From the NCBI GenBank assembly GCA_030849805.1, contig JASANZ010002268.1, positions 86,130-150,129 on the forward strand: 64,000 nucleotides of DNA, written 5' to 3'. A program made the translations under genes and the position numbers. The notes under the pieces were generated by a model. That model had not been told where the DNA came from. It was given only the letters and a program-made list of their open reading frames with translations, and ran no database searches. Origin of the DNA: Sergeia podlipaevii. Taxonomy: Eukaryota > Euglenozoa > Kinetoplastea > Trypanosomatida > Trypanosomatidae. Every line of letters begins with the position of its first letter. Position 1 is the stretch's first letter. Shown here in pieces: positions 54,779 through 64,000 of the stretch.

Positions 54779-56002
54779 CTAATAGAGCATTTTGCGATAG
54801 AGACAAGAAACCCCCTCCTCCTCCCACTCGCTGCGCGTCACCCACAAAGGCTCAAATGAGGAACTGGAAGCCGCCATAGCTGCCCCCGACCACGCTCCAT
54901 CGGCCGAACGTGCCACAATGCCCGCTCCATCGCGCTCGTATCGAAAATACGCCGAGTCGCGTTCTTTCGCCTCCAACCAGAAACGCTCGCTAAAACCCGG
55001 CACGAGGCTACCGGCGCCGGCCAGCACGTGATGCACTGTGTGCAGTTGCCACTCTGGATCAACACGGTTCTTGCATGTGATGGCCATGGTGGCGACATTA
55101 AATGGGGCAGACGCGCCGCCGCCAGCACTACCAACACCGCCACCGCTGGGAGCATTCAGCTTGTTATTCGGCTGCAATGGACTAAAGAAAACTTCAAACG
55201 GCATAGAGCGCTGCTCTGAAGTAAAAGACAAGCGAGTGCCATCTGGCGCCTTGAGCTGCAGCGCTGCCGGCGGTGCCTGCTTGCGTCCCACATGAGCGAC
55301 AAAACCATAGCACTGCTTTACATCTGATACCATGTCCTCCAGCGCGCAATGCAGCGCTTGGCTGCCTAGCGCAAGACTCCATTTTGAACTCACACTAGCG
55401 ACTCCAGCCGGGCTGAGCAGCGTGCTCTGCAAGCTAGTCTCCAGTTGCGCCGATACCGCCGCCCCACCCACTGCACTAGAATCCACTGTATGTCGCAATG
55501 CGTATCCATCTAGCACTGCAGTGGCAGTGGTGTGGCTATGGCCAACATCTACGACGACTGCGGACGTCCGTCCCGAGACTAGTGCCCAGCACACGCTCGG
55601 TCTGCAGCAGTAAAGCGCCGAGGTTAGCCCAGGCTCTTCGAGAACAAGACCAAAAAGAGACTCCATCACCTCCGCACGTTCGTGCCACACCTCCGGCACA
55701 ACGAGCATGAGTGGGTCGGACTCGGCACAGCCAAGAAGGCCACGCTTGATAGTGCGCAGGTGATTCATATGCAATGAGGGGGAAGATTGCAAGGAACGCA
55801 AGCTCCACAAAGAAGAAACGTCTTCAGACGATGCTCCCGCTACCGTTGCCTCGCGACTGCTGCTGCCGCTGCGTAGGATGGACACAAAATCCGTCTCATC
55901 GGGTGCGGCTGCGCTGCTGAGTGCACGAACCACTTGTGTACACGAGATATCGCCACTGTATCCTACTCGCACGTTCCAAGTGCCTATCTCTACAACAGCC
56001 AT
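54779..56002 (-). CDS. Actin-related protein, Arp4-like
   Basis: 407 aa from the ATG at 56002; an earlier in-frame ATG (56077) lies beyond the splice acceptor and is excluded. The N-terminus 'VVEIGTWNVRVGYSGD' is the actin phosphate-1 strand pair. 'AVVVDVGHSHTTATAVLDGYALRHTV' (about 150-175) is phosphate-2; its H-T-T and DGY match Arp4/BAF53 ('S-G-A-T-H-T-T...DGY') better than actin. The C-terminus 'FEPLWVTRSEWEEEGVSCLYRKM' corresponds to Arp4's 'FQQMWISKQEYEEGG....RK', again specific to Arp4. Actin landmarks such as the DNase loop and the canonical adenosine motif are poorly kept. Arp4 is a nuclear subunit of chromatin remodelling and acetyltransferase complexes (INO80, SWR1, NuA4). Divergence is high, and another nuclear Arp cannot be excluded. 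Confidence 0.75.
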   Translation of the reverse strand: MAVVEIGTWNVRVGYSGDISCTQVVRALSSAAAPDETDFVSILRSGSSSREATVAGASSEDVSSLWSLRSLQSSPSLHMNHLRTIKRGLLGCAESDPLMLVVPEVWHERAEVMESLFGLVLEEPGLTSALYCCRPSVCWALVSGRTSAVVVDVGHSHTTATAVLDGYALRHTVDSSAVGGAAVSAQLETSLQSTLLSPAGVASVSSKWSLALGSQALHCALEDMVSDVKQCYGFVAHVGRKQAPPAALQLKAPDGTRLSFTSEQRSMPFEVFFSPLQPNNKLNAPSGGGVGSAGGGASAPFNVATMAITCKNRVDPEWQLHTVHHVLAGAGSLVPGFSERFWLEAKERDSAYFRYERDGAGIVARSADGAWSGAAMAASSSSFEPLWVTRSEWEEEGVSCLYRKMLY

Positions 56003-56016
56003 CTCGAAATGTGCGT

Positions 56017-56050
56017 CTGTATGAGAAAAAAAAAAGAAGAAGAATACAAG
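56017..56050 (-). promoter_or_regulatory. Predicted spliced-leader acceptor, Arp4-like gene
   Basis: Minus-strand pyrimidine tract (about 56024-56050) ends in ATACAG with the AG at 56018-56017, leaving a 14-nt 5' UTR. Very clear and decisive for the start codon. Confidence 0.7.
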
Positions 56051-56216
56051 AGAGAGAGAAGGCCACCGTGTATGCAATAAACGCCCCTTTCACGCACAGC
56101 TGGTGCTCACTCTCGTTGCCTGACTGTTCTTGTGTCTACGTACAAGATAGCTAGTCCTCAGCCAGCCTCCCACGTTGTACCGTGATATATCTACAAAATA
56201 ACTTCGATGTATCGCT

Positions 56217-56243
56217 TGTGTGTGTGTGTGTGTGTGTGTGTGC
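56217..56243. repeat. GT dinucleotide repeat
   Basis: About 13 GT units in the spacer between the zinc-binding and Arp4-like genes. Confidence 0.9.
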
Positions 56244-56712
56244 GTAGCAAGTGAGATGCTCTCTCTCTATCTCCTATTCTGTAGATGAGTTGTATGTGTC
56301 TGGATATCGAGTACAGTAGCTACTGGGGTAGAGCAAAGCTTTCCCCTGCTGCTCAATACAAAGCAAAGCAATCAAAAAAAAAAAAAAAAAAGTAGAAGGC
56401 ACATTTGAAAATAAAAAGTAGCTAGTAAAAAAGAAAAAAAAATGGAACTTCCGTATGTCAACATGATGTATAGTATCGTTGAGGGGGAGGGCGCGAGTTA
56501 CCTTGTGTTTCTTTTTCGTTGTTACTGTTAAACATTGATAGTACAAAGAGAAAGTACAATAAGAAGAAGCGGAGATCTGCACAGACACACGCAGAGACAT
56601 TCCCCCGCAGCAAAGAAAATAATAATAATATCGAAAACAAACGTTTTGAGTACAGCAGATAGTAAATAAACGTGTGATGGAATACCACCGCTTTGTGTTT
56701 CTGCTGGGAAAA

Positions 56713-58509
56713 CTACACTCGTGTTAAGCGTGTCTCCAAGCCAGCCGCGCGCGCACTTCCAGCGCATTTCTCTGCGGCCAGGCGCGTACCCACATAAAAG
56801 ACCGCCTGATTCTCGGTGCCCGATGCGGCCGAGAGCCCATGTGCAGCCTGGATGCGCTCCACTGCCTCGGCGTCCTCCTCTGAAGCTGTGAAGACGACTA
56901 GCTCCCAGCTCCCAGTAGGCTTCGTCACCGCCGTCGTCTTTGGCTTCTTCGCGGGTGCCGCAGGAGCAGCAGGAGATGCAGCCCTCTTGGTAGCCTGGAA
57001 GGCCGCCACGTGCGCACTCGCCGCAGGGGTACCAACGGACGGAGATTCGTCCAATCTGGCACCACCCCTTTCCTTCCCAGCGGCTGGTGGTGGCGTGGCG
57101 GCCACCATGACGCTGCTCGAGCTCCTGCGCTGTTGCGCCTCGCAAGTGCCGCCATCTCTCACGCCATGATGAGGACTACGCTTTGACGGGCTGACTGATA
57201 CCAGGCCAGGTCTCAGGGGCGGCGTTGTGGGCAGCTTTGTGGGCTTTGACTCCGTTTTGCTAGAGGGAACTGCGGACGAAAGCACCTTGAGAAGATTAAG
57301 AGGACCCAAAGAGCCCTCGCCGTCCTCATCTTCTATAAACATTTCTTCCTCGCTCAAGTCGTCTCTATGCGGCTCATTCTCCTCCTTCACCTCGCTACTG
57401 TACTGGTCTGTGCCAGATAAGAACTTCTCGTGGTGATTGCGGAGTTCCATAAACAGATCCTTCACCTTTTGGTCCATCGCTTCTGCCTTTTCCTCCTCCT
57501 CCCTCTTCATCAAAGCACTAACGACAGATCCCGTCACTGTGTATGGCGTCCTTGACGGATTGGAGCATCGATGCACAGCCGCTTCGGTGTACCGCACGTA
57601 GGCATGGCAACGCGTGCAGCACATGCACGGAACGTGGTAGCGCTCGTCGTCATGTACATCGTCAAGGCAGCGTGGGCACAGGTCCACCCCGCATGTATCG
57701 CAAGTGAAGAAAACCACCGTTTCTGGCGGTGCGTATGAAAGACCATTGCCGTTTCGGCTGTTGCTGTTGCTGTGGTGGTGATTCATGTGGGACAACTTTC
57801 CTCCTTGCTTTCCCTTCTTTGTTACCCCTTTCCCTTTACGGCCCACCTTCTCGGCATCATCAGGCATCGTGATCCAATGCGTGAAGCCACAAAAGTCGCA
57901 GCTAATGCCCTCCACCGCCCCGTACTCGCTGCGGGGCTTCACGCGGAGCGGATGGCCATCCCAGCAAAAGAATTTCTCTGTTACAGCATCATAAAGTGGA
58001 CTGCCGTACTGCCATGGAGCTGGCACAACACGTGCCACTGCCGTTGCTGCCGTCGCGTGTACCGTTCCGTCCACTGACTCGCCTTCGTCAAGCGCATCCT
58101 GAGAAAGTACCACTGTCTCCTGCCCATGAATGCCAACACACTCACTGTCGCTGAGAGAGTGGTGCCTCGAGAAGGAGGCGCTGAGACCCATCGCGGGGGC
58201 ACCTGTGGCTGCTGCGGTCGTGGATGTTGAACGGGAAGAGGAGGAACCCACGGCAGCGGCGGACTTGAGACGATACGGCACTGAAGGCAGCAGCAATGAA
58301 CCGCAAACTTGCGCGCCACCGACACCAACTGCTGTGCTGCCATCATACACCATTTTGGTGCTATCCTGCGGCAGCGGGGCCTGCGTCATGCCCCATAAAT
58401 CACCGTGCCCTGTCATTTGGCGAAGCTCCCGTTCTGGAGAAAGACTACGCGAGGAGGAGCGGGCCATATCCACGAAACGCTGAAAGTTCACTGGAGTAGC
58501 AGTGAACAT
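56713..58509 (-). CDS. Cys-rich putative zinc-binding protein of unknown function
   Basis: 598 aa, not recognised as a whole. After a Ser-rich N-terminus (1-150) comes a Cys-rich module, about 195-310. It has CDFCGF (about 203), then CDTCGVDLCPRC (about 273-284) and CMCCTRC (about 294-301), each consistent with treble-clef or ZZ-type zinc ligands. H and W residues lie between (HWITMPDD). The middle (330-520) is acidic then Pro/Ser/Ala-rich and disordered. The C-terminal 65 residues are a compact alpha/beta unit (SWELVVFTASEEDAEAVERIQ to the end), also unassigned. ZZ zinc fingers mediate protein binding in ubiquitin and chromatin pathways, but no catalytic domain is seen. The start abuts a 10-A run on the mRNA strand and a 13-C run lies 20 bp further up. 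Met15 is an alternative start. Confidence 0.75.
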   Translation of the reverse strand: MFTATPVNFQRFVDMARSSSRSLSPERELRQMTGHGDLWGMTQAPLPQDSTKMVYDGSTAVGVGGAQVCGSLLLPSVPYRLKSAAAVGSSSSRSTSTTAAATGAPAMGLSASFSRHHSLSDSECVGIHGQETVVLSQDALDEGESVDGTVHATAATAVARVVPAPWQYGSPLYDAVTEKFFCWDGHPLRVKPRSEYGAVEGISCDFCGFTHWITMPDDAEKVGRKGKGVTKKGKQGGKLSHMNHHHSNSNSRNGNGLSYAPPETVVFFTCDTCGVDLCPRCLDDVHDDERYHVPCMCCTRCHAYVRYTEAAVHRCSNPSRTPYTVTGSVVSALMKREEEEKAEAMDQKVKDLFMELRNHHEKFLSGTDQYSSEVKEENEPHRDDLSEEEMFIEDEDGEGSLGPLNLLKVLSSAVPSSKTESKPTKLPTTPPLRPGLVSVSPSKRSPHHGVRDGGTCEAQQRRSSSSVMVAATPPPAAGKERGGARLDESPSVGTPAASAHVAAFQATKRAASPAAPAAPAKKPKTTAVTKPTGSWELVVFTASEEDAEAVERIQAAHGLSAASGTENQAVFYVGTRLAAEKCAGSARAAGLETRLTRV

Positions 58510-60900
58510 TTTTTTTTTTATTGTCGTCGTGGGGGGGGGGGGGTGTTCTTATTTTCGTTGCTTTCTTGCAAATCAATCGCAATGATATGAGCCGCGTGAT
58601 CACCCTCTCTTCCGTGTGTGTGTGTGCTTTTTTTTATTCTCTCTTTTTATTGTGCTAATTTTTCGCTCTATGAAAGTGTATAGTTGAGAGTGAAACAAAG
58701 GATTGTCGTTGATACAATAAACTGAAACGTTTGGTAAGTCTCAATACAGTTCTATGATGAGGCACTTAGTATGTATATATATAGAGAGAGATGCTTCTCC
58801 AGCTATTTGAGTAGGTGCACGCGTTATATATGTGTTCAATGCGCGCTTAAGCACTCGTACTAAGACTGCTTATTGTTCTCTTTTAAAAAAGAAGGAAAAA
58901 AAACGATACCTTGGCTGCCCTGCTAAAAATCGGGGAAAAAAAATAAACAAAAAGAGAGGAAAAGAATGCATCATTAAAATGCAGAAGGAAAGCCTTTTAA
59001 AATAAAAATGTGGCCATTATTAGAGGTATACCCACCACGCGGCACGTTCATCCATTGCCAAAACATTCATCGCTCTGTGCACGACAGAAAGTCTCAACGC
59101 TTTCTCCTTCCAATGTTTTTGTCTGATTGCTTGTTTGTATGTGTGTAAACACTTGCATCCATCAAAGTGCAAAACTGTTTTTTTTTTCTTTAATCCTTAA
59201 TGCACAGTGCGAATTAGATGATGTAGGTAGACACACACAAACAAGCTGATATATAGATGAAATACAAGAATAAAAAAAAAACAGGGAGCGACATAAATAA
59301 TGATAGAAAGAAAAGAAGGGCGAAAAGAAACATCACAAAAGTTAAATATGTAATGACATATTATCTAATTTACACCTACAGTCTCCTTTATAAACAAGAA
59401 AAGATTGTATCACAAAGCACACAATGAGAAGGAAAAAAATGCACTAAGCGGCGCTGGCATATCTCAGCAGATAGACAAAAATAAAAAGAAAAGATGTGAA
59501 AACCATGAACTAACAATATATCACGTGCCCACATACATGCATATACGCACTTTTACTACCATCTCGTTCTTTCACACACACACACGCAAAGGGAAAAAAG
59601 GAAACCAGCAGAATTCACATACTGACACCACCACCTATCGAGCAAGTGCTACAAAATTTCTGCTCAGTCAGCTCGACGTATATATATATATATGTATACA
59701 TACAGATAGAGAGACGCGCAAACCTCTCAAAACGCACACGCACATAGTACGGCAACTCAAACATTTTTTTTTTTTTTTGCTTCCCCGCCCCTTTACCATC
59801 AACTTTGTTCGCAGCAGCGCAATAACAATGAAATACATATGCACAAACACTTTAATTTTTTTTTTTTAAAAAAAAGGACTGCTCTTTACTGTGAGTTCTC
59901 ATTGTGAGTGTATTCGTAGCTTTCCTATTCATCCCATATATCCCTCACCCTCGCTTCCTCTCTCTCTCTCGATACCTCAGCCACAACTGTTTTTTGAGAG
60001 AAAAGAATAAAGTATGTAAACTGTACACAGTAGTAGCATATGACACGCCACCCGGCATTTCTAAACACAAGCAAACGATGATATATACATATATACATTT
60101 ATAAATAAACAGAAAAAAAATGTAAAAGACATGTAGCTCGAAAGAAATAAAAATTACAACTCAGCTCAACTGAAGCAGAGAAACAAATATATAAATATAT
60201 ATAAAGAAGAAACAAAAGAACGTGTGAGAGATAGACAAAAAAAAAAAAAAACAGAAGTATCTAAAGACATTCCCCATCTCCCAACGAACAAGCGTAAATG
60301 TATACCTGATAAAAGACAGCAGAGGTGCTTTGCTGCCGCAAGTTTTAAGAAAACTGAAGCTGTCTCTCCCCGTGCGTGTATTGTATCCTACAACACAGCG
60401 GTTGTTCTTCCTTTTCACTTTCATCTTCGATTGAATCTTCGCACGTACCGAATCAAACGGAATGAAAGCCGAATGAGCAACGTAAACCACAATGAGAAAA
60501 AGGGGGGGGATGTGCTACCAATGCAGACAATCCCATTATATTGACGCTGCGAGTGCACATAAAGAAGAAAATGAAAAGAAAAAAAAATAGCATTACCATA
60601 GCAACAGAAATTGTAACGCTAGTAACTACTACGAGCGTGCGAGTGCATGATGCCAGCAAAGCATGCTTTGCGCTCTAACGCTCTCTTCTGTTGATTTGAT
60701 AGTCCTCTGAAGCAGTCATACGCATTCACAGTTCGTATGTAAGCATATAAAAGTCACTCCTTCTTGGAGCACACGCACACACTGAAAGAAGAGAAATACA
60801 CAAGAAGAGGAGAAAACTAAATCACCACTGAAAGGAAAACATGCCCCCCTTCTCCTCCACACACACACACACAGACACACACACCAAAGGCCAAATAACT
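58510..60900. other. Largest gene-free spacer (2.4 kb)
   Basis: AT-rich. Contains a 13-G run (58531-58543), a T-run near 59177-59187, a TA run (59679-59693), a 16-T run followed by a C/T tract and CAG (59764-59815) on the plus strand, a CT stretch (about 59957-59970) and an AC run near 60858-60886. The open frames in it are low-complexity. No gene is supported on either strand. Confidence 0.55.
59764..59815 (+). promoter_or_regulatory. Plus-strand acceptor-like signal without a gene
   Basis: A 16-T run, a C/T-rich stretch and CGCAG (AG at 59814-59815) look like a trans-splice acceptor but on the strand opposite to every gene here. Only a short frame follows (ATG at 59828). Confidence 0.3.
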
Positions 60901-62421
60901 CTACTCGATAGTGGCTGAAGAGGTCACTGAGGGTCTGCTGCTACCACTACGTCGAGTGGGTGTGTCGCTGGCGATGTGATCGCGCATAAGACGAGGTCGC
61001 ACCTGCAGAGGCGACAGTACACCAAAACGTGACGATGCAGACCTGTTTCGCATAGCCCCATTGGGCGGGTGTCTAGATCTTCCACCTCCGCCCACACCGC
61101 CTCTGCTCGGTACCGTCAAGCGACGATTCCTGCAGCCGTCCAAACGTTCTGTAGAGACGCCAACACGCGACGGAGGGGGGGTAGGCACGATGGGAATAGG
61201 GTTGTCCACCATCACTGCTGCAACTACTGCTACCTCAGTGCAACGCTCAAGTAGGCTAGAAGAGCTAGGAATTCTCACCACCTCTATATGGCCTTCCTCC
61301 TCCTCCTCTCCTTCCTTCTCGCTATGTTTCTTGTTGCTGCCGTTGCTCTCATTCTCTGCCTCTACTTCTGAATGTTGCCCTACGTGATGGGCTGCCCCAC
61401 TATGTGTGCTGCCTGAGCCTGTCGTTAGAAAAGGTGACGTCGTGGGAGTGCACGATGCACTCATACCGGTGGCGCACTTATCACGCTGATCCAGTGTGCA
61501 TACGAGAGGGGTGAAGGGAGAAACACAAAGGTGATCCAGATCCTGCTCACTAGCTATAGACGCTATATCCACAGTCCTGGGCTCTTCAGGAGACCTGCCA
61601 CTTTCGCTGGTGCCTACACATTCCTCCTCCGTATCGCATCCTACTTGTAGCACATTGGGCACATGTGAGGTGGTACCTGAACAGCGTCCATGGAAGTCCC
61701 GTCGCAGCAGCACTGAAGGACCTGGTGATGAAGAGGCCGTGGCTGAGCCATGCGCAGTGTCAGCGGTGTTCAAGGCTCCCTTCTTACGATGTCTTCCGCT
61801 GCTACCAAGAAGAGGGCAAACACGTCCGCGGGATGAGCTTGGCGCGCCGCGCGATGATGGTCGCGGCCCGCTCGCGGATCGGCATGCTGATGTCTCGGCA
61901 GATCCATCAGTCGTAGCAACCGCGGACGCTATGTGGTACTCACGAAATGTGTTAGAAGAGCCTAGTCGAATGTAAATATGCACCCCACGTGAGGAAGATG
62001 AGGAGCTGTCTTCTCGGCTGCTGTTGTTGCTGCTATTTCTCACTTCATTTTCTTCCCCTCCTCCCCCTCTTTCAGTGTGATCCCTCTCGGTTCCCTCTGG
62101 CATATCGCAAAGTGCCTGAGCCAGCGCGGCCGCCACGACATCCTCGTCCACGCGCAGTTTCTTTCTGTCATAGTCGTCAAGAGGTGCGTAGTACCAGTGT
62201 ATTCTACCTTTGGGCGTGTTCTGGAGCTCTCCGACGAAACAAAAAGCGTGGACACACTTGTCGCTCACACGATTGGTCAACGTTGTCGCGGTTGTTGCTG
62301 TTGTTACTGCGTTCACACTACGACAAGACGTGGCTTGCATCAACACCATATCTCCTATGCGTAGCTTGGTAGGCACATTAGATTTGCTACGCGCAGGAGG
62401 TGCAGTTGGAATGCGACGCAT
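60901..62421 (-). CDS. Low-complexity protein of unknown function
   Basis: 506 aa, not recognised. Residues 15-95 form the most structured part. 'KLRIGDMVLMQAT' and 'VHAFCFVGELQNTPKGRIHWYYAPL' look like strands of a small barrel of the SH3/Tudor/CAP-Gly kind, but no family signature is met. The remaining 400 residues are Ser/Thr/Gly/Arg-rich with a Ser run (about 135-143) and an acidic patch (EEEEEGHIEVV, about 370-380). The C-terminus is Arg/Ser-rich. There are no membrane segments. The long uninterrupted frame and GC-rich codons against AT-rich flanks support it as a gene. The barrel-like N-terminus could be a reader or microtubule-binding unit; this is only a guess. Confidence 0.65.
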   Translation of the reverse strand: MRRIPTAPPARSKSNVPTKLRIGDMVLMQATSCRSVNAVTTATTATTLTNRVSDKCVHAFCFVGELQNTPKGRIHWYYAPLDDYDRKKLRVDEDVVAAALAQALCDMPEGTERDHTERGGGGEENEVRNSSNNSSREDSSSSSSRGVHIYIRLGSSNTFREYHIASAVATTDGSAETSACRSASGPRPSSRGAPSSSRGRVCPLLGSSGRHRKKGALNTADTAHGSATASSSPGPSVLLRRDFHGRCSGTTSHVPNVLQVGCDTEEECVGTSESGRSPEEPRTVDIASIASEQDLDHLCVSPFTPLVCTLDQRDKCATGMSASCTPTTSPFLTTGSGSTHSGAAHHVGQHSEVEAENESNGSNKKHSEKEGEEEEEGHIEVVRIPSSSSLLERCTEVAVVAAVMVDNPIPIVPTPPPSRVGVSTERLDGCRNRRLTVPSRGGVGGGGRSRHPPNGAMRNRSASSRFGVLSPLQVRPRLMRDHIASDTPTRRSGSSRPSVTSSATIE

Positions 62422-63929
62422 TTCGCCTCCTTTGGCTTTGTTTTTGTATGTTGATGTGAATTCTTTTATTTATTTGTTTGTTTGTTTGTTTTCGCGTGGG
62501 TTGGCAGGGGAGGGAGGGAAGAGAGGTCTCTAGATGAGCAAATCTGCACAAGATAAATGGATAAAGTGTTGATTGTACGCACTTGTGCCTTAGAGTGGAA
62601 TACGCTACCCCAGAGCCACCAAAAAAAAGGAGTGTAGCCAAGGGAATGATATAAAAATGTTACTCTAGAAACACAATGATTTTTCTTATATGTATATTTT
62701 GTAAGAAACAGCTCCGATTGTTTGAGCTGAATATGGAAACTTTGAAAAAGATGAAGGGGATTAAATTTCCCCAGAGCTTGATTGATGAGTTCTTCCTCTT
62801 TCCGTGATTTGCCTTTGCTTTATACACACAGCTGAAAAGATGCTCTCAAAAACAACTTCCTTTCTTATAAAAATGAGAAAAAGAAAAAGAAATGTTAGTT
62901 CCCCCAAGTCCTACACATATTGCACACGCAACTAAAGGAAAGAAAAAAAACAAAAAAGAAAGCAAAAAAATATATATTGAAAAAGAGAAAAAGGGTTAAG
63001 TATTATGACAAGTTGGGGTGTGAGCACGCTGGAAGAGTGAATATCAAACGCCATGTTAAACATACGAAGCCAATAGACAGTACACAAGAACATTTCAAAT
63101 GTCTGTATACGGACACAAAAATCAATAATAAAAANATAAGTCGATCTAGTAAACACCATCTTACGCACACACGTAGGCTTTCACATGTAGGGAACAAAAA
63201 AAACAAAAAAAAAATGTTAGAAGATAATAATAATAAAGCTGAAAGAAAGTGCTGCCAAGTGAAAGATCAGTTGTAATCGTAAATCGTACTACAAAATAAA
63301 ACTACATAAAAATAAAAAAATGGTCAACAAAGAAAAAATGAAAAAGAAAACTCACACAACTACTTTGCATAACGCATAAAAAAAAAAAAATGAACATGTG
63401 TAAGCAGCATAGCAAATGGCAAGCAAAACGCAACGATAGCTTTCTTTTCCTCAAATCTTGAAATAGACGCAGCATGAGTTACATGAGAGAAACCCACAAC
63501 AATTGTTCACCAAATTGTTGTCATGACAATGAAGAAAAGGAAAAGGAAAAAAAAGGAGGGCAAAAAAAAAAAAAAATGGATCCAATCAACCGCACGCCAC
63601 TCCTGCCATGCCACCACCAATGAACATATGCGCAAAGTATATGCAGAAAGAGTCGTTGAGCCCTATTCATTCTGTATAAATAAATAATGTTGCCATTCCA
63701 ACATCAAAAAAAAAGACTTACACAATACACCTGTTGCTAGACTTCATTTGGCCTAATCTCTCTCAGTAGCTATTTGAGTTACAATCTAAAGTTTCCCTCG
63801 CCGCGCGCACACAAACGTAATGTAACAATCGACAGTATACTTGCAAAAAAAGAAGGAAAAAAAAAGACATATATGGTAACTATATATTTCCTTTACGTTC
63901 ATATCTTCACACTTTCTCTCTCATTCCCA
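62422..63929. other. Large gene-free spacer (1.5 kb)
   Basis: AT-rich. Contains a TTTG repeat (about 62468-62490), numerous A-runs, one undetermined base (N at 63135) and a stem-loop with 9-bp perfect arms (63496-63504 with 63513-63521, 8-nt loop). A GC-richer patch lies at 63585-63660. No gene supported. Confidence 0.6.
63496..63521. repeat. Inverted repeat with 9-bp arms
   Basis: ACAACAATT (63496-63504) and AATTGTTGT (63513-63521) are exact reverse complements around an 8-nt loop, about 410 nt past the end of the gene at the right edge, in its presumed 3' UTR or beyond. Confidence 0.7.
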
Positions 63930-64000
63930 TTAGGCAAACTCGCTCTTGATCGCACTGATGATCGTCTCAACCGCCGCCTTCAGCTCCACCTCAGGAATAG
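63930..64000 (-). CDS. C-terminal end of an unidentified gene
   Basis: The last 22 codons and the TAA stop (63930-63932) of a minus-strand gene that enters from the right edge. The visible tail is a helical, GC-rich-codon sequence (ends AIKSEFA). It is too short to name. Codon composition is like the other genes and unlike the spacers, which is why I treat it as coding. Confidence 0.55.
   Translation of the reverse strand, partial: IPEVELKAAVETIISAIKSEFA

Larger units (their letters stand above)
56003..56712. other. Intergenic spacer
   Basis: AT-rich. Contains the Arp4-like acceptor, a GT run (56217-56243), a run of about 18 A near 56373-56390 and A-runs near 56431-56442. No gene supported. 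Confidence 0.7.

Noticed and set aside
59405..59869. A 154-codon plus-strand frame in the largest spacer
   Set aside because: Composed of microsatellite and homopolymer translation (His-Thr, Tyr-Ile and Phe runs) with no fold-like pattern.
60161..60490. A 109-codon minus-strand frame in the largest spacer
   Set aside because: Ends in Phe/Ile/Tyr runs from T-rich sequence; the composition is that of spacers, not of genes.
1..64000. A strand-switch region or operon-like functional grouping
   Set aside because: All genes share one strand, so no strand switch is present, and neighbouring genes belong to unrelated pathways.

Overview
The window looks like nuclear DNA of a trypanosomatid (kinetoplastid) protist. 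All 24 supported protein genes, two of them cut by the window edges, lie on the minus strand. None shows an intron, including a 13.9-kb dynein gene. GC-richer coding blocks alternate with AT-rich spacers. On the plus strand the spacers are full of A-runs, which read as polypyrimidine tracts on the coding strand. Several genes have a polypyrimidine tract and an AG 10-25 nt before the ATG, the expected layout of a spliced-leader acceptor. Lineage-typical proteins (a BPI/ESAG5-like membrane protein, a mitochondrial uL14 and many conserved proteins of unknown function) fit this. Coding GC seems lower than in Leishmania; I cannot name the genus.

Layout in plus coordinates, all genes on minus: N-terminal part of a TOR-family kinase (1-2558); BPI/ESAG5-like membrane protein (3536-5245); CTD-phosphatase-like HAD protein (5868-7316); mitochondrial PDK/BCKDK-type kinase (8067-9476); unknown protein (11511-12476); COA5/PET191-like cytochrome oxidase assembly factor (13278-13571); membrane-anchored protein, perhaps CYTH-like (14286-15194); DNAH10-type inner-arm dynein heavy chain (15976-29844); TPR-DnaJ co-chaperone (31430-34006); SmD3 (34733-35083); aquaporin-like channel (35782-36480); F-box protein (36800-37591); coiled-coil protein (38022-38738); TTC1-like TPR protein (39133-40026); uL14m (40702-41271); single-TM protein (42220-42816); SET methyltransferase (43285-44400); WDR11-like beta-propeller protein (45011-49198); phosphoglucomutase/phosphopentomutase (51060-52856); degenerate RNase III-like protein (53286-54155); Arp4-like protein (54779-56002); Cys-rich zinc-binding protein (56713-58509); low-complexity protein (60901-62421); C-terminal tail of a further gene (63930-64000).

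The genes form one directional cluster with no strand switch. As is usual in trypanosomatids, neighbours share no pathway: nutrient signalling, mitochondrial biogenesis and regulation, flagellar motility, splicing, protein folding, membrane trafficking and chromatin are mixed. Expression is therefore expected to be set after transcription, by trans-splicing and UTRs.

I did not find a clearly new multi-gene system. The least explained material is in the spacers. It includes an exact 20-bp GC-rich palindrome (41604-41623), a compact foldable GC-rich island of about 72 bp (30200-30271) downstream of a plus-strand pyrimidine tract, another hairpin-rich island (9781-9870), and plus-strand acceptor-like signals in the largest spacer (58510-60900). 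In the genes, the most notable points are a channel lacking the usual selectivity-filter arginine, an RNase III fold that seems to have lost its catalytic signature, and a Rossmann-type phosphatase with an altered motif.
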